Shown one piece after another: positions 17,167-24,594 of a DNA stretch of 64,000 nucleotides. The position numbers and the translations under genes are program-made. How positions within the stretch are numbered: position 1 is the stretch's first letter; each line of letters starts with the position of its first letter. Origin of the DNA: Neobacillus notoginsengisoli (GTDB lineage: Bacteria > Bacillota > Bacilli > Bacillales > Cytobacillaceae); the NCBI RefSeq assembly GCF_003515685.1, contig NZ_QWEG01000002.1, forward strand, positions 186,001 to 250,000. Reading direction: 5' to 3'. Under the pieces are notes generated by a model that was not told the origin of the DNA, ran no database searches, and was given only the letters and a program-made list of their open reading frames with translations.

Positions 17167-18660
17167 CTAGCCGATTGAATACTCTAGCAGCTGCTCCCGT
17201 TTTTCCTTAAGCCTTTCCACTACCTGGTCGTATTCTCCCATCCCGCTAGCAAGGTTGGTTTTCCGTTCGCCAATCATGCGCTCTACTTCTTTCGGGCTTG
17301 GCCCGCCTTGGATGCTGCGAATTTTAACGAAGTATTCCGGTGAGATGATTTTTTGCCATTCATCTTCTGTCAGCTTAACATCGACGAACTGTCCAATCGC
17401 TTCGTTAATATCCTCAATGTTCCATTCATAAAGCTCTTTGCCCTGTTTAATCGTTTCCTTTGAAATATAGCTGGCGATGGAATGCGCTTTTCGGAAGGAA
17501 ATGCCATAGTCCCTGGCGAGTGTGTCGGCCAGTTCGGTTATGGTGATACTCGATTTCCGGGCCATTTCCAGGGCATGTTCCTTGTTTACCTTCAACGTCG
17601 CAATGACAGCATACATGAGCGCCATCACCCGGTTGGCGTTATTGAAAGCCCGGTACAGGTGCGGCTGCAAGTCGTCCTCCGTGTCAACGATGTCCCCGAA
17701 CGGAGTATTATGGATCATGTTAACGGCAGCCAACGCTTCCCCGTATGCGGAGCTCGCAATCGATCGTGAATGCTCAATCGAAACCGGGTTACGTTTTTGC
17801 GGCATGATGCTGCTGCATTGGACGTACGGGTCGGCGACATAGAAAGTGCCGAATTCCCTTGTGACATGCTGAAGGAAATCCTGGATCCATCTGCCGGTAT
17901 TGATCATGCACGTCATCAGCGCGGTCGACGTTTCGAGCAGGTAATCCGCCCCGCCGATGCAGTCATACGAATTCTCAATGATCTTATCGAAGCCAAGCAG
18001 CTCACGGGTCCGATCCCTGCTGATTGGAAATCCGGTAGTCGTTAAAGCCGCTGCGCCGAGCGAGGATTGGTTGACCGTTTCGTATGCGGACCACAACCGT
18101 TTTATATCCCTTTGCAAAACATCATAAATGGCGAGGAAATAGTGGCCAAGCGTCGTCGGCTGTGCCGGCTGGGTATGCGTGTAGCCTGTCATGTACGTAT
18201 CCGTGTTCCGCTCTGCCTGTTCAAGGAGCGCTTCGCTCAGGCGATACGCACTGCCGAGAAGATTCAGCAGATGTTCCCGGAGCACGAGGCGGTACATTGC
18301 GATCCCCATATCATTCCGGCTCCGGCCGATATGGATTTTTCCGGCCAGCTCCTCGCCGATTTCCTCGCCGATCCTTGCTTCCATCATGAAAAACAAATCC
18401 TCGAACTCAGGCTGATAGGCGAGCAGTGTCCTGTCCGACTGCCCGACCTTATTGATGCCTTCAAGCATCACCTTCGCTTCGGAGTTCGGCACAATCCCCT
18501 GCTCCGCCAGCATAATCACATGGGCGCGGTGAATATCGAACATCACGTCGAACAAGTAATCCCTCTGGTCATTAAAAACAGGCTTCAGCAGCTTTTCCAC
18601 ATACGTCTTCCCTGGAAAAGCCGCTCCTTCATCCCGGATAAAACCTTTTAGTTTACTCAC
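17167..18660 (-). CDS. argH: Argininosuccinate lyase-family enzyme
   Basis: A 497-residue member of the fumarase/aspartase superfamily. The signature SSIMPQKRNPVSIEHSR near residue 280 and KIHIGRSRNDM near 110 match argininosuccinate lyases, which split argininosuccinate into arginine and fumarate. The start is GTG at 18660, with GGAG eight bases upstream; a longer reading frame to 18711 runs into a REP-B element and has no site. There is no argG or other arginine gene beside it. It could be a second lyase with another substrate. A REP-A hairpin separates it from inhA. Confidence 0.85.
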   Translation of the reverse strand: MSKLKGFIRDEGAAFPGKTYVEKLLKPVFNDQRDYLFDVMFDIHRAHVIMLAEQGIVPNSEAKVMLEGINKVGQSDRTLLAYQPEFEDLFFMMEARIGEEIGEELAGKIHIGRSRNDMGIAMYRLVLREHLLNLLGSAYRLSEALLEQAERNTDTYMTGYTHTQPAQPTTLGHYFLAIYDVLQRDIKRLWSAYETVNQSSLGAAALTTTGFPISRDRTRELLGFDKIIENSYDCIGGADYLLETSTALMTCMINTGRWIQDFLQHVTREFGTFYVADPYVQCSSIMPQKRNPVSIEHSRSIASSAYGEALAAVNMIHNTPFGDIVDTEDDLQPHLYRAFNNANRVMALMYAVIATLKVNKEHALEMARKSSITITELADTLARDYGISFRKAHSIASYISKETIKQGKELYEWNIEDINEAIGQFVDVKLTEDEWQKIISPEYFVKIRSIQGGPSPKEVERMIGERKTNLASGMGEYDQVVERLKEKREQLLEYSIG

Positions 18661-18696
18661 AATTTCATCTCCATTTTTGAAAAGCTTTATAGCATT

Positions 18697-18731
18697 GGTG
18701 CCTGGCACCACAGCGGGACATTTTTTGTCCC
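18697..18731. repeat. REP-B half copy, copy 2
   Basis: GGTGCCTGGCACC (itself palindromic) followed by GGGACATTTTTTGTCCC. This is the left half of the REP-B element seen complete at 27174. It lies just upstream of the argH-like gene. Confidence 0.85.
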
Positions 18732-18766
18732 AGTTTTAGCGAGCTTGATAGGTTGAGTGAGTGGGG

Positions 18767-18930
18767 ACTAGTGAAATTTTGCTAGTTGTTTGATAGTGAA
18801 TCTCCTTATTAGCAGAGAAAATGACTAGTCTGCCTTGTGCACCTTACTAGTCGGCGTCTGAGGATAACTATCTGTTTATAGTCATCCCACCACACTAATT
18901 CACTATATAACAAACAACTTATAGTGAATT
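18767..18930. repeat. Cluster of four successive inverted repeats
   Basis: Arms: ACTAG/CTAGT (18767 and 18782), GACTAGT/ACTAGTC (18823 and 18846), GGATAACTAT/ATAGTCATCC (18862 and 18878) and AATTCACTATA/TATAGTGAATT (18897 and 18920). The last is an 11-bp perfect stem with a 12-nt loop. Elements are spaced roughly 35-55 bp apart and share ACTAGT/ATAGT words. No gene is evident. Confidence 0.7.
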
Positions 18931-18993
18931 ATCACTATCATTACCTTCATGTAAAACACTCGAAATCACTAGCCACCCTCCACCACAGGCCAC

Positions 18994-19110
18994 CTTTTGC
19001 AAAAGTGCATCCTTAAAACGTTTACCCCTTTGCAGAATGGCACTCTTTAAACGTTTACCCTTTTGCGAATTGACACTCTTAAACCGTTTACTCTTCCCGC
19101 AAAACCGCAC
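18994..19110. repeat. Imperfect 33-bp tandem repeat, three units
   Basis: CGTTTACCC occurs at 19019 and 19052, and CGTTTACTC at 19085, an exact 33-bp step. Each unit also carries a TTTTGCA-like word and a GCACTCTTAAA-like word. It lies between the argH-like gene and the ABC permease. No gene is visible from 18661 to 19195. Confidence 0.8.
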
Positions 19111-19195
19111 TCCAATGTTATTTTTTGCAAAAATTCAGTTCCCAAATCTTTCAAACTAGCACTCTTAAAAAGCGACTGCTCCCAGCAACCGATCC

Positions 19196-20887
19196 CTACG
19201 ACAACGAATTCTCCGCCTTCACACCGAAGAATCTGTTCGAAATAAACAGGACGAGCGCGATGAGGCCGATTTGGATCATCCCGTAGGCAGCGGCCTGGCC
19301 CATGTTGAACATGCGCAGCTGGTTCATGATTTCAATTGAGATTGGCCTGTTTGAAATCGTGTAAAGCAGGACCGATGTCGGGAATTCACCAACCGATTCA
19401 ACGAACGCAAGCAAGGTTCCGGCCAGTACCCCTGGCATGATGATTGGCAAAATGACTTTCCTGAACGTGTAGAACCATTTTGCCCCAAGGCTCCTTGACG
19501 CCTCTTCAATCGAGTCATCGAGCTGCTCGAGCACCGCATTTGTCGAGCGGACGACGAGCGGGATGTGGCGAATGAAGTAGGCGAGCGGCAGAATCCAAAA
19601 CGTTCCGACCAAGATGTTGCCGAATGTAAAAATCGTCGGCTCGTTAAACGCGAAAATCAAGTTCATCCCGATGACGGTCGCAGGCAGCGCCCAAGGAATC
19701 ATTACAAGGATATCAACGAAGCTTTTGCCGACAAACTTCCGCTTGACGAGCAAATACGACGTCAGCACCCCGAACACTAAATTCCCGGCAGTCGCGATAA
19801 ACGACAGGATCAAGCTGTTTTTTAGTGGCTTAAAGATGTTCGGATCCTGGAACAGCAGCCGGTAGTTTTCAAAATTGAACACCGATGGGTACGTCTGCCA
19901 TGTCCATGTTCCGTCCGGCACGAGCGACAGAAGCAGGATGGTGAAATGCGGCAGCAGCAGGACAATAACGCCAAGGACCCCGACCGCTACTAAAATCCAT
20001 TTCATGACCGGGTTTTTCACTTCGCTCCGGTGTGCGCCAATCCCTTTTGAAGCCATCCGGTAATCCTTCCGGTTCTGGTACCAGCGCATGAACAAAAGGA
20101 ATGCAATCGACACGATTGACAGGATGACCGACTGGGTCGCGGCAATCTCCATATCGCCGTTCAATTTTGAAAAATAAATCTGTAAGCTTAAGACGCGATA
20201 CCCTCCCGCGAGCAAAAACGGCGCGCTGAAGGAAGCCATTGAAATCATAAAAACGAGTAGCGATGCGGCGACGATAGCCGGTGTCAAAAGCGGGAACGTG
20301 ATCTGTCTGAATACCTTGTACCTGCTCGCCCCGAGATTGTAGGCCGCCTCCTCGAGCGATGGGTCGATTTTGTTTATCGCCGATGAGACGGTCATATAGA
20401 AATACACATACATCGTATACGCATGCACGATCAGGATGCCCGACACGCCCCCGATTTTGAACGGAACCTTTTCAAGGCCGAAAAAATCTTTAATCGCATT
20501 CGGAATCAAACCCGATTCTCCGTATAAAAACATGAACGCCATGACGCCAACTAGCGAAGGCAGGACAATCGGCATGATTGCAGCCGAGGCGAAAAAGCCG
20601 CGGCCCGGGAACTCATAGCGGTTGAAGATGAACGCGAGCGGAATCCCAATCAGCGCGCTAAGCAAAACACTCAGCACAGAAATATAAACCGAATTCCAAA
20701 GCGCCTGAAGGTTCGTCCGCGATTCCTGGATAAAGAAATCCTCGTAGTTTCCAAAGCTTAAGCTGCCGCCTTTGTCCAGGCTCTCGATGAAAGTACGGAT
20801 TGATGGATAGAGCACGTAGGCGAACAGGACGAGCAGAACCGGGATAAGCAGGAGGACAGTGAACCGAGTATCACGGTTTCTGATCAT
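19196..20887 (-). CDS. ABC importer permease, fused two-domain type
   Basis: 563 residues with about 12 helices and two binding-protein-dependent permease domains (roughly residues 1-270 and 290-563). Each has an EAA-type loop: EEAAYNLGASRYKVFRQITFP and EEASRSLGAKWFYTFRKVILP. Such fused permeases belong to the ferric/thiamine/hexose-phosphate-type importers (FbpB, ThiP, AfuB). Its ATG overlaps the stop of the ATPase gene by four bases. The substrate is not evident from sequence; the ROK regulator in the same operon points to a sugar or sugar phosphate rather than iron. Confidence 0.88.
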   Translation of the reverse strand: MIRNRDTRFTVLLLIPVLLVLFAYVLYPSIRTFIESLDKGGSLSFGNYEDFFIQESRTNLQALWNSVYISVLSVLLSALIGIPLAFIFNRYEFPGRGFFASAAIMPIVLPSLVGVMAFMFLYGESGLIPNAIKDFFGLEKVPFKIGGVSGILIVHAYTMYVYFYMTVSSAINKIDPSLEEAAYNLGASRYKVFRQITFPLLTPAIVAASLLVFMISMASFSAPFLLAGGYRVLSLQIYFSKLNGDMEIAATQSVILSIVSIAFLLFMRWYQNRKDYRMASKGIGAHRSEVKNPVMKWILVAVGVLGVIVLLLPHFTILLLSLVPDGTWTWQTYPSVFNFENYRLLFQDPNIFKPLKNSLILSFIATAGNLVFGVLTSYLLVKRKFVGKSFVDILVMIPWALPATVIGMNLIFAFNEPTIFTFGNILVGTFWILPLAYFIRHIPLVVRSTNAVLEQLDDSIEEASRSLGAKWFYTFRKVILPIIMPGVLAGTLLAFVESVGEFPTSVLLYTISNRPISIEIMNQLRMFNMGQAAAYGMIQIGLIALVLFISNRFFGVKAENSLS

Positions 20888-21987
20888 ACGTCCTCACCAC
20901 TCACGACCGGGATAATCCGAATCTGGTCCTTAGGCAGCTCCGCCCAAACTTCCGCGCCAGGCTGCAGGTTCGTTTTCACATTGTTCAGCATGTTCACCTG
21001 GAGAAGCACGCCATCGAGATTGACCGTCACATTGACAAGCGAGCCGAAAAACTCGACCTCCTCGACCTTGCCGCGGAACACATTTGGCCTGTCTGCCGCC
21101 TCGCTGTGAAGCTTGATCGATTCAGGGCGGATTGACAACGACACGGCGCCCTTGCCTTCAGGCTTGAAATTAAACGGATGATTATGTACAACAAGCTTCT
21201 TCGTATTGGCGCCAGTCCTGGCAGATACGGTCACTTGTTCGTTTTCAATTTTATCGATTTCCACCGGCAAAAGATTGATTTCACCGATGAACCCGGCAAC
21301 GAAGTCATTGGCCGGTTCGTTGTAGATTTCAGACGGCGTCCCGACCTGGTGGCAGACCCCGAAGTTGAATACAGCAATTCGGTCGCTCATTGACAGAGCT
21401 TCCGCCTGATCGTGCGTGACATAGATCGTAGTAATCTTATACTCCTTTTGCAGCCGTAAAATCTCGCTCCGCATTTCATCCCGAAGCTTGGCGTCGAGAT
21501 TGCTGAGCGGCTCATCAAGAAGCAGGATTTCCGGCTCAATCACCAATGCCCGGGCGAGCGCGACACGCTGCTGCTGCCCTCCGCTCAACTGGCTAACTTG
21601 GCGACCGGAATACTGGTCGAGCCTCACTTTGCGAAGAACCTCCTGGACACGGGCTTTCAATGCTGCCGAGCCTACTTTTCTCACTCTCAAACCATAGGCG
21701 ACATTCTCAAAAACCGTCATGTGGGGAAAAAGGGCATAGTTTTGAAAAACCATGCCCGTATTTCTTTTTTCTGGAGGTACTCGCGTCATATCCTTATCGC
21801 CAAACCGCACGACACCTTTTGTCGGATAATAGAAGCCGGCGATCATCCTGAGCGTTGTTGTCTTGCCGCAACCACTCGGGCCAAGAAACGTGAAAAATTC
21901 GCCATCATTAATTTCAAGATTCAACTGATCGACTGCAACCACTTTTCCGAAGGCTTTTTGGACATTCTCAATTTTAATTGACGCCAT
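20884..21987 (-). CDS. ABC importer ATP-binding protein
   Basis: A 367-residue ATPase of the PotA/FbpC/UgpC group. Walker A GPSGCGKTT (residues ~37-45), Q-loop region, signature LSGGQQQR (~137-144), Walker B LLLDEPLSNLD and the switch THDQAEA are all intact. The C-terminal ~120 residues form a TOBE regulatory domain. AGGAAG lies about ten bases before the ATG. It is located between the binding protein and permease genes and is presumed to power that permease. Confidence 0.92.
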   Translation of the reverse strand: MASIKIENVQKAFGKVVAVDQLNLEINDGEFFTFLGPSGCGKTTTLRMIAGFYYPTKGVVRFGDKDMTRVPPEKRNTGMVFQNYALFPHMTVFENVAYGLRVRKVGSAALKARVQEVLRKVRLDQYSGRQVSQLSGGQQQRVALARALVIEPEILLLDEPLSNLDAKLRDEMRSEILRLQKEYKITTIYVTHDQAEALSMSDRIAVFNFGVCHQVGTPSEIYNEPANDFVAGFIGEINLLPVEIDKIENEQVTVSARTGANTKKLVVHNHPFNFKPEGKGAVSLSIRPESIKLHSEAADRPNVFRGKVEEVEFFGSLVNVTVNLDGVLLQVNMLNNVKTNLQPGAEVWAELPKDQIRIIPVVSGEDV

Positions 21988-22001
21988 ACCGAGTACACTT
22001 C

Positions 22002-23099
22002 CTATTCTTTGATTTCTTTCTCTCCACTCTTAATGTTTTCATCCCAATACTTCATCCAGCCGTCGCTTTCCTTCTGGAATACTTTCCAGTCGATGTCCAT
22101 CGGTTTGATTTCAGTATCGGTGATCCATTTTGGCAGATCCTTTACATCATCCCTCGTTGGGATCCGATAGAACTCTTCAGCCAGAAGCTTCGCGGCTTCA
22201 GGTGTATTTACAAACTCATAGAAAGCTTCAGCAGCTTTTGGATGCTTCGCGCCTTTTACTTTTGCAATTCCTTCTGTCAAAACTGGCGTCCCACTTTCCG
22301 GAATAATGAACTCAAACGGATAGTTCTTGTTCTCCTTCAAGTTGACAACATCCGGCATCGCCCAGACGGAGAGGACACCTTCGCCTTTGGCAACCTTGTT
22401 GTACATCATTTCAGGGTTCGCGGCATATTCCTTTGTATTCGCATCAAGCTTCTTAAGCCACTCATAGCCTGCTTTTGGATCATTGGAATCCTTGAAGTCA
22501 CGGTAAATCATCGCCGAGAAAATCGTCCTCATTGTACCGGATGCAAGCGGATAGCGGATGATGATTTTGTCCTTCCACTTCGGATCAAGCAGCTCGTCCC
22601 AATCCTTCGGCGCATCTTCCTTCTTTAGCTGCTTGCTGTTGTACATGATAACTTCAGGGGTCTGGCTTGTACCGGACCAGTGCCAGTCAGGGTCATGGAA
22701 ACTTTCGGCAAGGTTGCCTGAATAGGATGGCTCATATGGCTCAAGAAGCCCCTCATCTTTGGCCTGGTCGAAGTTCACCGAAGGAGCGCCCCACCATATG
22801 TCGGCCTGCGGATTGTTCTTTTCGGAACGAATTCGGTCAAGGACTTCCTGGGATCCCATGTCAAGCCACTCAACATCCACATCGTATTTGCTTTCGAACT
22901 GCTGCTCGAATTTTGACAAAATATCCTTGCCATGCGGCGAGTAAATTACAACTTTTTCTTCAAGCTTTTCCTTGTCGGCCCCCGCATCACCTGAAGATTT
23001 CTTGTTGCCCGAGCCTTCGTCATTCCCCCCGCAGGCTGCCAATAGTAAGGAAGCGGACATTGTCAGTGCCATTAAGGCTGAAACCTTTTTCTTTTTCAC
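22002..23099 (-). CDS. ABC importer substrate-binding lipoprotein
   Basis: 365 residues. The lipoprotein signal ends in LLLAACGG (Cys ~22) and is followed by an acidic, Ser/Gly-rich linker. The mature part has the fold signature of the iron/phosphonate/hexose-phosphate binding group (VVIYSPHGKDILSKFEQQFE, ADIWWGAPSVNFDQAKDEGLL, GTSQTPEVIMYN). The expected tyrosine pair of classical ferric-binding proteins is not obvious. The GTG start at 23099 has AGGGGG seven bases upstream. It follows the ROK gene by 18 bp, so it is in the same operon. Confidence 0.9.
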   Translation of the reverse strand: MKKKKVSALMALTMSASLLLAACGGNDEGSGNKKSSGDAGADKEKLEEKVVIYSPHGKDILSKFEQQFESKYDVDVEWLDMGSQEVLDRIRSEKNNPQADIWWGAPSVNFDQAKDEGLLEPYEPSYSGNLAESFHDPDWHWSGTSQTPEVIMYNSKQLKKEDAPKDWDELLDPKWKDKIIIRYPLASGTMRTIFSAMIYRDFKDSNDPKAGYEWLKKLDANTKEYAANPEMMYNKVAKGEGVLSVWAMPDVVNLKENKNYPFEFIIPESGTPVLTEGIAKVKGAKHPKAAEAFYEFVNTPEAAKLLAEEFYRIPTRDDVKDLPKWITDTEIKPMDIDWKVFQKESDGWMKYWDENIKSGEKEIKE

Positions 23100-23117
23100 A
23101 AAAATTCCCCCTAACCT

Positions 23118-24326
23118 TTAAATTTTGAAAATCGTTTCGTGTTCCCGCAAGAACAATGAGACAGCTCCTAGCGCGCCTGCATGATCGCCAAGTTGAGAAA
23201 TCTTTAATTCTACCGAACTAGGAAGATACTGGTTGACAATTTCCGTTAATTTTGGCAAAAGCAAATCAGCAGACTTTAACACACCACCTCCCAAAATAAT
23301 CACTTCCGGATTAAGTAGGCTTGCTGCGTTGATAATTCCATAAGCCAGGTGCTGGATAGCCTCCGCCAAAACAGCCATGGCCGTTTTATCACCGGTTTTC
23401 GCAAGCTTAAACGCCATTTCACCAGGCAGTTCCGACTCCATTGCCTCAGCGTAAAGCGGATGCTCCGGATCTTCAAGAACAGCCTTTGTCAATCGCGCAC
23501 CAATCGCCTTGCCTCCCGCCACGCTTTCCAGGTAGCCATACCGGTGGAAAACCGGCGTAAAATCACCCTTCATTTCATTCTTATCAGTAACCATATAGCC
23601 AAGCTCTCCAGCGGCATACGTTGAACCGCGATAAAGCTGGTTATGGATGATAATTCCACTGCCAATTCCTGTTCCGACGGCAATAAACAATACATTTCGC
23701 TTATTTCTGGCATTACCGAGCCACTGCTCCCCGAGTGCGGCAACATTGACGTCATTGTCGACATACACCGGAAATGTGAAAAACTGTTTTGCTTCCTGAA
23801 TAAACGGATAGCGGATCCAGTTCAGACTTGGCGCCTCCACCACGATGCCCCGATTTGTTTCTGTAATGCCGGGAACCCCCGCTCCCATGCCAAGAATTTT
23901 GCTGCGGTCAATGCTGTTTTTGTCAATCATGGCGTCAATTTCTTTTGCGATCTGCTTCAACAGCCCGGATTTTAAATACTGCACAGTTTTGAAGCTGCAT
24001 GAGGCAACAATATTCCCTCCGAGGTCACAAATGGTTGTTTTCACCTTCGTCCCGCCAATATCAGTCCCAATAATAAAGAACGCTTTTTCGTTGAAATAAA
24101 GCTGAATCGGCCTTCTTCCCCCTTGGGACGACGATTCGCCGATCCCTTTTTCAAAAATAAGCTTTTCCTGGATGAGGTCATCGACAAGCATCGAGACGGT
24201 TGGTTTACTGATTCGCGCCTTCACAGCAATTTCCGCTCTCGAAATCGGTGAATGGTCACGGATGCAATTCAGGACTTTCTTTTTATTCTTCTGCTTCACT
24301 GTCATTTTTGTTTTGCTCAATTCCAT
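23118..24326 (-). CDS. ROK-family transcriptional regulator
   Basis: 402 residues. The N-terminal winged helix (SPISRAEIAVKARISKPTVSMLVDDL) is followed by a ROK sugar-kinase-like domain with GTDIGGTKVKTTI, VYVDNDVNVAALGE and AVGTGIGSGI. The cysteine zinc motif of NagC/Mlc-type proteins is not evident. ROK repressors usually respond to sugars or sugar phosphates. ATG at 24326 with AAGG five bases upstream; a GTG precedes it directly. First gene of the operon with the ABC importer, with an operator overlapping its own promoter start region. Confidence 0.9.
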   Translation of the reverse strand: MELSKTKMTVKQKNKKKVLNCIRDHSPISRAEIAVKARISKPTVSMLVDDLIQEKLIFEKGIGESSSQGGRRPIQLYFNEKAFFIIGTDIGGTKVKTTICDLGGNIVASCSFKTVQYLKSGLLKQIAKEIDAMIDKNSIDRSKILGMGAGVPGITETNRGIVVEAPSLNWIRYPFIQEAKQFFTFPVYVDNDVNVAALGEQWLGNARNKRNVLFIAVGTGIGSGIIIHNQLYRGSTYAAGELGYMVTDKNEMKGDFTPVFHRYGYLESVAGGKAIGARLTKAVLEDPEHPLYAEAMESELPGEMAFKLAKTGDKTAMAVLAEAIQHLAYGIINAASLLNPEVIILGGGVLKSADLLLPKLTEIVNQYLPSSVELKISQLGDHAGALGAVSLFLREHETIFKI

Positions 24327-24340
24327 CACGGCCTTATAGG

Positions 24341-24369
24341 TTGGTTAGTAAAATCTACTAATTAACCAA
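24341..24369. promoter_or_regulatory. Operator 1 (probable ROK site) at the ROK-ABC promoter
   Basis: TTGGTTAGTA-aaatc-TACTAATTAACCAA; the central arms TTAGTA/TACTAA are perfect. It lies directly downstream of the -10 box, where a bound repressor would block initiation. A similar element lies before the divergent gene. Confidence 0.65.
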
Positions 24370-24398
24370 ACTATAACTAATATTGAAATCGTTTACAA
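24370..24398 (-). promoter_or_regulatory. Candidate sigma-A promoter of the ROK-ABC operon
   Basis: On the minus strand TTGTAA, 17 bp, TATAGT. Initiation would fall inside operator 1. Confidence 0.6.
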
Positions 24399-24526
24399 GT
24401 ATTAATATTCAGAATTTATTGAAGTATGTAAGATTAGGTCGTATCTCCTATATTATAATTTTCCCAATATTGAAATATTTACTTTTGTTTATCGGTATGC
24501 TATTTCTTAAGGGACAGTTTTGCCAA

Positions 24527-24549
24527 GTTAGTTAGTCGATTTAACTAAC
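24527..24549. promoter_or_regulatory. Operator 2 (probable ROK site) before the PIG-L gene
   Basis: GTTAGT (24531-24536) and ACTAAC (24544-24549) form an inverted repeat preceded by another GTTA. It shares the GGTTAGT/ACTAA words with operator 1 and lies about 45 bp before the divergent gene. Confidence 0.55.
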
Positions 24550-24594
24550 ATCCTTATGAGGCCTGGAAGAAAATAATGAAAGGGGTTACAAAAT

